Part shown: positions 14,019-21,370 of the stretch, in pieces
How the letters are laid out: the number at the start of each line of letters is the position of its first letter
How positions within the stretch are numbered: the stretch's first letter is position 1
Assembly (NCBI GenBank): GCA_905211485.1
Contig: CAJMAW010000040.1
Span: forward strand, 1-23,108
Reading direction: 5' to 3'
DNA: 23,108 bases
Source of the DNA: an uncultured Lentisphaeria bacterium
GTDB lineage: Bacteria > Verrucomicrobiota > Lentisphaeria > Victivallales > UBA1829
Position numbers and translations under genes: made by a program
The notes under the pieces: model-generated
What the model saw: the letters and a program-made list of their open reading frames with translations, nothing else
Told to the model about the DNA's origin: nothing
The model's database searches: none

Positions 14019-16154
14019 ATGAATCACGGGATCCAGAAACAGACACGGAAACAGATGCAGGTTTTCCGTATTTTCCATTCCCCGGAACCAGCTTCCGGAT
14101 CCGGGGCCGGCACTTCCGCAAACAGCTCAGAAAAGCGGAATTCCGGAGAGGAAAACGGCGGAAGGAAAAAAAGATTCAAAGACCTTCTCCCGGAAAATCT
14201 GGAAGAACGCATCCGGAATGAATTCCGCCGTCCGCAGTTTTACCCTCCCTTCAGCGACCGGGAAACATGGGAGAAGCTCACCCGGGCACCCGAAAACAAA
14301 CAAATGGCGCAACGCATTCTCATGGATACGGAAGTCATTCTTTCGGAAGAGATTCCTCCTTTGCCTGTCATGGATTACATTGCGTACCGTCTGCGGGGAA
14401 ACCGCACGGACTACGAGGCGGGGTACTTCAGAAGGCGGAGCAATCTCGGACGTCTTAGCCTTGCTCTCTGTCTGACAGGCGATACGGAAAAATATCTGCC
14501 TTCCCTCGTCAATCATCTCTGGGCGATCGTGAACGAACGCTACTGGTGCATCCATGCCCATGCCTTCTATCAGGAAAAGGACGTCCTGCCGCCCGATGCG
14601 GACACGCGGACACGTCTGGACCTTTTCTCCTCTTCGACCGCCTCGCTCGTGGCGGATGTCATGAATATCATCGGCTCGGAGATTGAGCACCTTTCTCCGA
14701 ACATGGCCGAACTCTTCCGTCAGGAAACCATCCGGAAGACTCTGCGTCCTTTCCTGAATCACGAATATGAAACACCGTATTTCTGGCAGAACGGGCAGGG
14801 AAACTGGTCCATCTGGATCAGCGAATCGCTTCTGAACGCGGGGCTGCTTCTTTTGGAGGATCCCGAAGACCTCATCCGCCTGATCGACGAACTCAACGGA
14901 ATCGCCGACCGTTATTACGACTTTTCCTTCGACGACGGATTCTGCGATGAAGGCCCCGGATACTGGATCAAATCCGCGGCCGAGTTCTTCCGTTACGCAG
15001 ATCATCTTGAAAAGGCCTTCCCCGGATCCATGAAAAAACTCTATGCGGAACCGAAATTCCGCGCCATGCTTGAATTTCCCGCACGTGTCCGGATGGCTCC
15101 GGACCGTCTGCTGAATTTCTCCGACGCCGGCTCCCGGATCAAACTTCCCCTCCCCCTTCTCGCCGCGGCGGGGAAGGCAACCGGATCCGAACTTCTCCTG
15201 CAATTTGCAAGACAGCAATTCTCTCTTGCTCAGGAGGATATGAGTTCCGCCCTTCCGCTTCCCCCCTACCGCATGCAGGCAAAGACCAGAATTCATCTGG
15301 ACACAGGCGACTTTTTCCAGCAGACAGCGGAATTCTTCTTCACGCCCCGTCCATGGGGAGAGGAAAGTCCAGGCGACGACTGCTCTTCCTCTTCTCCGGA
15401 AAGCGCTTCCGGAAGTATCCAGGAAAACGGAAGCACCTTCTATCCCGGACGTCTCGGCATTCTGCGCAGCGGAAAGGACGGATTCTGCGCCTCCCTCAAA
15501 GGAGGTCACAACGGTGAAATGCACAATCACAACGATCTGGGACATTTCACGCTGTTCCACGGCATGACGCCCGTCGTCATCGACCTCGGAACGGATGTTT
15601 ATACGGCAAAAACCTTCTCTGGGAAACGCTATGAATCGCTCTATCACGGCGCTCAGGGGCACAACGCCCCGTTCTTCAGCGGAATCGGAGAGACTGCCGG
15701 AAAATCTTTTTCCGCTACGCTTGAATTTCAGAAGCTGGAGGACGGCACGCAGTGTCTCAGTTCGGATCTGCTCCATGCCTACCCTGCCGAAGCGGGTCTG
15801 CAATCCTTCCGGAGGACTCTCTCGCTCTCTCCGGACGGCAGAGTCTGCACGGTTTCAGACCAGTTTTCCGTCACTGCGCCCAGCTCTCCGGCGCTTCTGA
15901 TCACTCTGTTCACACCGGTACCCGTGAGCATCACGGATAAATTCCTGCTCTTCGACGGCCAGATTCGTCTTGACGCCACCTCTTTTGATTCCGTCGAACT
16001 GGCCCCCTTCGTTCACAACGATGCGAACATCCGCAAGTCCTGGGGCGATCAGCTCACCCGGATCAGCCTTACCCTTCTCCCGGGAAACTCTGGCGCCTGC
16101 CGCCTGATTTTCTCTCCCGCAGCCGGAACGGATTCTCCCGCCCGCCCCTCATGA
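14019..16154 (+). CDS. Heparinase II/III-family polysaccharide lyase-like protein, no signal peptide
   Basis: A 711-residue protein with the two-part architecture of heparinase II/III-type lyases: an alpha/alpha-toroid region (about 60-400, with NW at 262-263 in QGNWSIWISESLLNAG) and a beta-sandwich C-terminal region containing KGGHNGEMHNHNDLGHF (about 494-510), where His502, His504, Asn505 and Asp506 form the conserved metal/substrate motif. The family cleaves uronic-acid-containing polysaccharides by beta-elimination. The N-terminus is hydrophilic, with a low-complexity Ser/Gly/Lys segment at about 22-52 and no signal peptide. It is therefore predicted to be cytoplasmic and to act on imported oligosaccharides. 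A second Ser-rich insert lies at about 447-472. AGGAG at 14008-14012 is 6 bases before the ATG. It is the last gene of the tight cluster. The substrate (GAG, alginate-like or other) is unknown. Confidence 0.87.
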   Translation: MNHGIQKQTRKQMQVFRIFHSPEPASGSGAGTSANSSEKRNSGEENGGRKKRFKDLLPENLEERIRNEFRRPQFYPPFSDRETWEKLTRAPENKQMAQRILMDTEVILSEEIPPLPVMDYIAYRLRGNRTDYEAGYFRRRSNLGRLSLALCLTGDTEKYLPSLVNHLWAIVNERYWCIHAHAFYQEKDVLPPDADTRTRLDLFSSSTASLVADVMNIIGSEIEHLSPNMAELFRQETIRKTLRPFLNHEYETPYFWQNGQGNWSIWISESLLNAGLLLLEDPEDLIRLIDELNGIADRYYDFSFDDGFCDEGPGYWIKSAAEFFRYADHLEKAFPGSMKKLYAEPKFRAMLEFPARVRMAPDRLLNFSDAGSRIKLPLPLLAAAGKATGSELLLQFARQQFSLAQEDMSSALPLPPYRMQAKTRIHLDTGDFFQQTAEFFFTPRPWGEESPGDDCSSSSPESASGSIQENGSTFYPGRLGILRSGKDGFCASLKGGHNGEMHNHNDLGHFTLFHGMTPVVIDLGTDVYTAKTFSGKRYESLYHGAQGHNAPFFSGIGETAGKSFSATLEFQKLEDGTQCLSSDLLHAYPAEAGLQSFRRTLSLSPDGRVCTVSDQFSVTAPSSPALLITLFTPVPVSITDKFLLFDGQIRLDATSFDSVELAPFVHNDANIRKSWGDQLTRISLTLLPGNSGACRLIFSPAAGTDSPARPS

Positions 16155-16384
16155 CGCCGAATACAGAGTGACGGTCTGGAGAAAAAAAAGTCAAAACAAT
16201 TTGAAAATCAAGTAAAAAAATGGCAGAAAAACACGGAAAAAAGCGGCGGAAAAAGTGGCGGGGACGGCGCTACCCTTGATTCCGCTTCTTTTTCCCCGTG
16301 TCATGCAATGGATTCTTCATACGGCGCCCCCGTCCCCTTTTTGCAAGCTCACAGAAAAACGACAAATCAAGGATTTTCCCCATC
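16155..16384 (+). promoter_or_regulatory. Structured leader of the hydroxyacid dehydrogenase gene
   Basis: This 230-bp gap is A-rich, then GC-rich. ACACGGAAAAAAGCGG (16231-16246) can pair, with small bulges, with 16282-16301. GGGGACGG (16260-16267), inside that loop, can pair perfectly with CCGTCCCC (16330-16337) outside it. The two pairings would form a pseudoknot or exclude each other. AAGGA (16369-16373) precedes the chosen ATG. I saw no convincing -35/-10 pair and no clear terminator for the upstream lyase gene. Confidence 0.4.
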
Positions 16385-17464
16385 ATGAACTCCGTACAAG
16401 ATTTCCTCCACCCAGACAATGACGATTCTCACATGGATGCAGACTCTCATCCTCCGGAAACTGGACTTGGAGAAAAAAGAAAAGAAGGAAAAGAAGAAAA
16501 GAAGAGAAAGGCGGCTTTTCTCTGCGCGGATCCGTCGAATATCGGACGGGTCTACGGGGAGGAACGGATCCGGGAACTCAAGGCAATGGCGGACTTTCTT
16601 CCAGAAATCATTACGCCTGAAAGCATTGAAAAAACAGACATAAGCGGGATCGAGTTTCTCTTTTCCACCTGGGGCATGTTTTCTCTCACGGAAGAGCAGC
16701 TTGAGCGCATGAAATCCCTGAAGGCGCTTTTCTATGCGGCCGGGGCGACGGACGCTTTCTGCCGTCCGCTTCTGAAACACGGAATTTCCGTCATCAGCGC
16801 GTGGAGAGCCAACGCCCTGCCTGTGGCGGAATTCACGGTGGCTCAGATCATTCTTTCCCTGAAGAATTATTTCCGCTTGTCCATCGGCAGTCCGGAAGAC
16901 TGGCGGAATCAGAAGGCGGGCTGCGGCGCGTACGGGGAAAGAGTGGCTCTTCTGGGAGCGGGAGCAATTTCAAGCAGGGTCCGGGAACTGCTGAAAAACT
17001 ATGATCTGGAAGTACTTGTCATCCCATCGCATCCTGAAAAGAGGACGGTCTCGCTGGAAGAGGCCTTCCGGACGGCAAAAGTCGTCAGCAACCATTTCCC
17101 GGACCGCGACGACAATGCAGGCGTTCTGAACGGCAGACTCTTCTCCTCCATGCGCGATCACGCTGTCTTCATCAATACCGGACGCGGACGGCAGGTCAAC
17201 GAATCCGAACTCTGCGATGTTCTGGAACGCCGTCCCGATCTCACCGCCCTTCTGGACGTCACCTGGCCGGAACCTCCTCTCCCCGGATCCCGTCTGTATA
17301 CTCTCCCGAATGTGCATCTTTCTCCCCACATCGCAGGATCTCTGAATGATGAACTCCGCCGCATGGCTGATTTCGTCCTCTCTGATTTCCAACGGATCCT
17401 GGCAGGGGAAAATCCGCTCCACGAGGTGAAAGAGTCCATGCTCCTGACGGCTTCGGGCTCCTGA
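16385..17464 (+). CDS. D-isomer-specific 2-hydroxyacid dehydrogenase
   Basis: A 359-residue NAD(P)-dependent dehydrogenase. After a variable N-terminus the catalytic domain begins near residue 42 (AAFLCADPSNIG). The nucleotide motif is VALLGAGAIS (Gly191-X-Gly193). Catalytic candidates are Arg267 (INTGRGRQ), Glu296 (DVTWPEPP) and His315 (SPHIAG), the family's Arg-Glu-His set. It interconverts a 2-keto acid and a D-2-hydroxy acid; the substrate (glyoxylate/hydroxypyruvate-like or sugar-acid-derived) is not predictable. The ATG at 16385 with AAGGA 11 bases upstream is preferred over an in-frame GTG at 16298, which would put the leader hairpin inside the gene. A Lys/Glu-rich stretch (GEKRKEGKEEKKRK) at about 26-40 makes even the ATG at 16433 possible. 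It is 230 bp after the lyase and ends at a terminator. Confidence 0.88.
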   Translation: MNSVQDFLHPDNDDSHMDADSHPPETGLGEKRKEGKEEKKRKAAFLCADPSNIGRVYGEERIRELKAMADFLPEIITPESIEKTDISGIEFLFSTWGMFSLTEEQLERMKSLKALFYAAGATDAFCRPLLKHGISVISAWRANALPVAEFTVAQIILSLKNYFRLSIGSPEDWRNQKAGCGAYGERVALLGAGAISSRVRELLKNYDLEVLVIPSHPEKRTVSLEEAFRTAKVVSNHFPDRDDNAGVLNGRLFSSMRDHAVFINTGRGRQVNESELCDVLERRPDLTALLDVTWPEPPLPGSRLYTLPNVHLSPHIAGSLNDELRRMADFVLSDFQRILAGENPLHEVKESMLLTASGS

Positions 17465-17483
17465 GGTCCCGCCCGCCTCAGGA
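17459..17483 (+). terminator. Intrinsic terminator overlapping the dehydrogenase stop codon
   Basis: TCCTGAGG (17459-17466) and CCTCAGGA (17476-17483) form a perfect 8-bp stem with a 9-nt loop, followed by TTTGTTT. The left arm contains the TGA stop codon (17462-17464). It ends rightward transcription before the convergent clpX gene. Confidence 0.65.
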
Positions 17484-17586
17484 TTTGTTTCACAGGCTGA
17501 GTTTCTTCCTCTTTTTTCCCGGCATCCCATTTTTTCCGGTATCCCCTTTCCTTCCCAATCCTCGTGCGGAAAGAAGGAGAAATAAA

Positions 17587-17618
17587 TCCCGTTCTCACCG
17601 AATCCGGCGGGAACGGGA
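17587..17618 (-). terminator. Intrinsic terminator of the tig-clpP-clpX operon
   Basis: Read on the minus strand, TCCCGTTC (17618-17611) pairs with GAACGGGA (17594-17587), an 8-bp stem, followed by TTTATTT. It lies 26 bp beyond the clpX stop codon. Confidence 0.7.
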
Positions 17619-17643
17619 ATGAGAATCAAGCGGAAAGTCAGAG

Positions 17644-19029
17644 TCAGGCTTTCTGCACGGTTTTGGCACGGCTGCCGCGTCGGAGGACAGGCTCGCCGCC
17701 ATTGACGGTTTTTGCAGTAATGATGCATTCGGAAATATCCTTTTCCGAAGGCACCTTGTACATGATGTCCGTCATGAGGGATTCCAGGAGCGAACGCAGC
17801 CCGCGCGCGCCGGTTCCTTTTTCACAGGCCTTCTGGGCAAGAGCCTCCAGAGCGGACTTTTCAAACTTCAGTCTCACACCCTCCATGTCGAGCAGCTTCG
17901 CGAACTGACGGGCAACCGCATTTTTCGGCTCTGTAAGAATCTTTACGAGCTCTTCTTTTCCAAGGGGTTCAAGTGCCGTCACCACAGGCAGACGCCCGAT
18001 GAATTCCGGGATCAGGCCGTAATGAATCAGGTCTTCCGGCTCCGTGGAGGCGAGGATGTTTTCTTTCTTCAGAGACTGTGAATGCTTTCCGGATGCGTTT
18101 TCCGTTATTCCGCCGGCTCCGGCATCTCCGTTTTCGGGTGCGTTCCCTTCGGAGGAGGAGGAGGAAAAGCCCAGCACATGATGCCCCACCCTTCTCTGAA
18201 CGAGCTTGTCCAGTCCGACAAACGCTCCACCGCAGATGAACAGAATATTCGTCGTATCCACATGCAGATATTCCTGCTGCGGATGCTTCCGGCCGCCCTT
18301 GGGGGGGACGTTTGCAATCGTCCCCTCCAGGATCTTCAGGAGCGCCTGCTGAACCCCTTCCCCGGAAACATCCCGGGTGATGGAGACATTTTCGCTTTTT
18401 CTTGCGATCTTGTCGATTTCATCGACGTAAATAATTCCAATCTGAGCCCGTTCCACATCGTAGTCCGCGGCCTGGACAAGACGGAGAATGATATTTTCCA
18501 CATCCTCTCCGACATATCCCGCCTCCGTAAGCGTTGTGGCGTCCGTGATGCAGAAGGGCACATCCAGCATTTTTGCGAGTGTCCTTGCAATCAGCGTTTT
18601 CCCTGAACCGGTCGGACCGATTAGAAGCACATTGCTTTTCTCGATCTCGACTCCGTCCCCGCTTCCACCCGCGGCCTGGACCTGAAGACGTTTGTAATGA
18701 TTGTAAACGGCAACAGCAAGAGTTTTCTTGGCGTTGTCCTGCCCTACGATGTAGTTGTCAAGTCCCGCCTTGATCTCCGCGGGAACCGGAACTTTCAGGT
18801 TCCGGACGAATGCGCCGACGGAATCGGCCATTCCCATCTGAGAAGCGGTTCCGGGTTCAGAATTGTTCTTGAAAATATCCGCGCAGATGTTCACACAGCT
18901 GCGGCAGACGGCGGCGCCAGTCGGGCTGGTAATCAACTGTCCCACGGCGGGATCGGATGCGGGTCTCCCGCAGAAGGAACAGCGCAGCTCCTCGCCTCCG
19001 CCTGTGACATCGCTTTTATGATCAGACAT
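17644..19029 (-). CDS. clpX: ATP-dependent Clp protease ATP-binding subunit ClpX
   Basis: A 461-residue AAA+ unfoldase that feeds substrates to ClpP in the cytoplasm. The N-terminal zinc-binding domain has Cys17, Cys20, Cys42 and Cys45. Then come Walker A GPTGSGKT (138-145), pore loop GYVGED, Walker B IIYVDEIDKI, the RKH loop GGRKHPQQEYL, the ClpP-docking tripeptide as LGF, and sensor-2 GTGARGLRS. It is longer than the roughly 420 residues common in the family because of a Ser/Gly/Asn-rich segment at about 289-320 immediately after the LGF tripeptide, starting with five Ser encoded by a (TCC)5 run (18151-18165 on +). A strong AGGAGG precedes the ATG. It lies 37 bp after clpP and ends at its own terminator. 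The C-terminal tail is basic. Confidence 0.97.
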   Translation of the reverse strand: MSDHKSDVTGGGEELRCSFCGRPASDPAVGQLITSPTGAAVCRSCVNICADIFKNNSEPGTASQMGMADSVGAFVRNLKVPVPAEIKAGLDNYIVGQDNAKKTLAVAVYNHYKRLQVQAAGGSGDGVEIEKSNVLLIGPTGSGKTLIARTLAKMLDVPFCITDATTLTEAGYVGEDVENIILRLVQAADYDVERAQIGIIYVDEIDKIARKSENVSITRDVSGEGVQQALLKILEGTIANVPPKGGRKHPQQEYLHVDTTNILFICGGAFVGLDKLVQRRVGHHVLGFSSSSSEGNAPENGDAGAGGITENASGKHSQSLKKENILASTEPEDLIHYGLIPEFIGRLPVVTALEPLGKEELVKILTEPKNAVARQFAKLLDMEGVRLKFEKSALEALAQKACEKGTGARGLRSLLESLMTDIMYKVPSEKDISECIITAKTVNGGEPVLRRGSRAKTVQKA

Positions 19030-19066
19030 AATGCGGAATCCTCCTTCTCTCCTTCAAGCATGTTCC

Positions 19067-19708
19067 TCAGGACTTGATTCCGGAGGATGTCTTGTGCGAG
19101 AGGACGCTGTCGACAAGACCGTACTTCATGGCCTCCTCCGCAGACATGAAATAATCCCGGTCTCCATCCTTCGCAATCCGCGCGGCTGTCTGCCCGGTGT
19201 GGTACGCCAGAATCGAATTCAAACGGGATTTGATCTTGAGAATCTCCTTCGCCTGAATTTCAATATCCGAAGCCATCCCTTCGCTTCCGCCGCTGGGCTG
19301 ATGAATCATGATCCGGGAGTTCGGAAGAGCATAACGTTTGCCCTTCGTCCCGGCACAGAGAAGCACTGCGCCCATGCTTGCCGCCTGACCGACGCAATAG
19401 GTGCGGACATCGCAGCTGAGCATCTGCATGGTGTCATAGATGGCAAGTCCCGCCGTCACGGATCCTCCGGGGGAATTCACATACATGCTGATATCCTTTT
19501 TGGGATCTTCGGACTGAAGGTACAGAAGTTCAGCCACCACCAGATTCGCCACGGAATCATCTATCGGAGTTCCCAGAAGAATGATCCGGTCTTTCAGAAG
19601 CCGGGAATAGATGTCATACCCGCGTTCGCCGCTGCCCGTCTGCTCCACGACCATGGGCACGAGCATGGAATTTCTTATCATCAGCATTGTCCTTCCATCT
19701 GAATTCAT
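19067..19708 (-). CDS. clpP: ATP-dependent Clp protease proteolytic subunit ClpP
   Basis: A complete 213-residue serine peptidase, forming the tetradecameric chamber used with ClpX. The catalytic triad is Ser111 (GQAASMG), His136 (MIHQPSGG) and Asp185 (GDRDYF), at the same positions as in the E. coli precursor. The axial segment VPMVVEQTGSGERGYDIYSRLL is typical. The start is uncertain. ATG codons encode residues 1, 8, 10 and 15; AAGGA lies 8 bases before the tenth codon (ATG at 19681), while the first (19708) has only a weak GAAAG-type site. The gene follows tig after 56 bp, which contains a CCGGGA/TCCCGG hairpin (19733-19754), and precedes clpX by 37 bp, the widespread tig-clpP-clpX order. 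Confidence 0.96.
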   Translation of the reverse strand: MNSDGRTMLMIRNSMLVPMVVEQTGSGERGYDIYSRLLKDRIILLGTPIDDSVANLVVAELLYLQSEDPKKDISMYVNSPGGSVTAGLAIYDTMQMLSCDVRTYCVGQAASMGAVLLCAGTKGKRYALPNSRIMIHQPSGGSEGMASDIEIQAKEILKIKSRLNSILAYHTGQTAARIAKDGDRDYFMSAEEAMKYGLVDSVLSHKTSSGIKS

Positions 19709-19732
19709 CTTTTTCTTTCACGAAGAAACGCG

Positions 19733-19754
19733 CCGGGAGGAAAAAAATTCCCGG
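19733..19754 (-). other. Hairpin between tig and clpP
   Basis: CCGGGA and TCCCGG pair over 6 bp around a 10-nt A/T-rich loop in the 56-bp tig-clpP gap. It is a possible processing or attenuation site that could set tig and clpPX levels apart. It lacks a clear T-run on the minus strand. Confidence 0.4.
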
Positions 19755-19764
19755 AAACACATCC

Positions 19765-21084
19765 TCAGGAGACGGCGTTCGCCGCGGCGGCAACCGCATC
19801 CAGTGTCTTGTTCATCAGAATATCCGCCTGAATTTCAGCCATTCCGCCGTTGCGTTCCAGCATCTTTCGCACATCGGCCTCCTTGTATCCCATATAATGG
19901 CTCATGGCATGAATCTGCTCATCAAGTTCGGCGCGGGAGACTGCCACCTTCTCATCCCTGGCAATTCTTCGGAGAATGAAGAACTTGCGCAGATATTCCT
20001 CCGCAAGGCGCTTGGCTTCTTCCAGATGCTTCTCCTTTTCGGCCTTGAATTTTTCGACATCCTCCTCCTTGCGGACAAGACGTTCGGCGATACGGGAGAA
20101 CTCCCGTTCCGTGGAAGACGCAAGCACTCCCTTCGGAAGCGGAAACGCCTCCGTCTTCTCCAGCAAATATTCGAGCGCCTTGGTGCGGAGGGCTTCTTTC
20201 CTGGCAGCTTCCGCTTCCCGTTCGGCGGCCTTCTTCAGTTCCTCGTGCATTTTCTCGACATTTTCAAGACCAAGCTTTTCCGCCAATTTCGCCTCGTCGG
20301 AAACCGGCACTTTCCGCTGGGCTTCATGCACTTTCACGCGGTAGTTCACACTTTTTCCCTGAAGACCGCTTTCCCTCCAGTCGGCGGGGAACTCGGCAGT
20401 AAAAGTATATTCCCCGCCTTTCACGGCACCGGTCAGAGCGGCGATGACACCGGGGAACTGTTCCGGCTGGTTCAGCCAGATCCAGGATTCATCCGCCTTC
20501 ACGCTGCGGCGGAGCGACGCAGACGCGTCTTCTGGAAGAACGAAATCGCTCTCATAGGAAACTTTGAGCAGATCCCCTTCCTTCGCAGGTTCTTCGATTT
20601 CGAGATAGTCGGAATACAGATTCTTCATGTGTTCCAGACGTTTCTTCAGGATTTCCTCGACACTTTCCCCAGCGGGAACTTCCAGTGCCGCTCCCTTGTA
20701 TTCAGGAACTTTGATTTCCGGAGCGAATTCCACTTCCAGGGAAAACGCATAGTCCGCCCCCGCTTCCGGGTGTTTTTCCGCATTCATCGAACCGAAAGAG
20801 ACGATATCGGCGGAAGGATCCTCCGAAAGTTTTTCAAATGCAACATTTTGGATCTGTTTTTCCACATCTTCTGCGATATATTGCCCATAGCGCGCCCTCA
20901 CAAGCGCGGCGGGGGCCTTTCCTTTGCGGAAACCGGGGATGACGGCATGTTTGCCTGCCTCCTTCAGCGCGTCTGCAAAGACTTTGTCCACAGCGTCAGC
21001 GGGGAGTTTGAAGTCCACTTTGTAGGAACAGGGAGCAGTCTCCACCCGCTCGAAACTGATTGCATTTTTCAGGGAATCGGCCAT
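19765..21084 (-). CDS. tig: Trigger factor (ribosome-associated chaperone/PPIase)
   Basis: A 439-residue folding chaperone that binds the ribosome exit tunnel. The ribosome-binding signature GFRKGKAP is at 51-58. The middle FKBP-like PPIase domain (about 155-245, EPAKEGDLLKVSYESDF) and a long, charged helical C-terminal domain follow, with the usual length for the family. AGAGG lies upstream of the ATG. It is the first gene of the minus-strand tig-clpP-clpX operon. A TATAAT box on the minus strand (21119-21114) would give a leader of about 20 nt, but no good -35 is seen at the expected distance. A long open frame lies antisense over most of this gene and is a shadow. Confidence 0.96.
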   Translation of the reverse strand: MADSLKNAISFERVETAPCSYKVDFKLPADAVDKVFADALKEAGKHAVIPGFRKGKAPAALVRARYGQYIAEDVEKQIQNVAFEKLSEDPSADIVSFGSMNAEKHPEAGADYAFSLEVEFAPEIKVPEYKGAALEVPAGESVEEILKKRLEHMKNLYSDYLEIEEPAKEGDLLKVSYESDFVLPEDASASLRRSVKADESWIWLNQPEQFPGVIAALTGAVKGGEYTFTAEFPADWRESGLQGKSVNYRVKVHEAQRKVPVSDEAKLAEKLGLENVEKMHEELKKAAEREAEAARKEALRTKALEYLLEKTEAFPLPKGVLASSTEREFSRIAERLVRKEEDVEKFKAEKEKHLEEAKRLAEEYLRKFFILRRIARDEKVAVSRAELDEQIHAMSHYMGYKEADVRKMLERNGGMAEIQADILMNKTLDAVAAAANAVS

Positions 21085-21370
21085 TTTTCTACCTCTTTCA
21101 GAGTTTTTATGTTATTATACTGTACGTTATACAATCCCGCATTGGAAACCTGTGAAAGAAGCAATATACACGTTCCTCCGGCGGATTTCCAGAAAGGAAA
21201 ACATCATTTTTGCATCTCTTTTTCTTTTTTTTTTCGTTTTTCTTTCGGAAGACTCTTTTCAAGCTGAAAAACGAGTGTATATTGCAAGAGTATAATTGAA
21301 AGATGATTGTATTCAGCAAGCCCCCGGACGGGAGCGGATGGACATCGACAAACGGCAACAGGAGAAGCAA
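21085..21370. promoter_or_regulatory. Divergent promoter region tig / FHA-ftsH with a shared 11-bp element
   Basis: GTGTATATTGC occurs on the minus strand (21171-21161) facing tig and on the + strand (21275-21285) facing the FHA gene, so each gene sees it in the same orientation. On the + strand it is followed after 5 bp by a perfect TATAAT (21291-21296). Towards tig, TATAAT lies at 21119-21114, with a second possible pair TGGAAA, 17 bp, TATATT inside the element. TTATAC is directly repeated at 21116-21133. The centre (about 21202-21250) is T-rich on the + strand. Confidence 0.55.

Noticed and set aside
14127..15803. 558-codon open frame opposite the heparinase-type gene
   Set aside because: It is antisense to a gene with intact family motifs, and its own translation is low-information and lacks a start signal.
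7869..16214. Shared ACTTGATT motif near 7869-7876 (+) and near 16206-16213 (opposite strand)
   Set aside because: Eight AT-rich bases in two AT-rich leaders in opposite orientations are expected by chance, and flanks do not match.
16298..16384. N-terminal extension of the hydroxyacid dehydrogenase from GTG
   Set aside because: It has no ribosome binding site, overlaps the leader hairpin, and adds residues with no family similarity.
19687..21267. 526-codon open frame on the + strand covering trigger factor
   Set aside because: It lies antisense to an unmistakable tig gene, translates to a Phe/His/Arg-rich sequence with no domain, and has no ribosome binding site. It is a codon-usage shadow.
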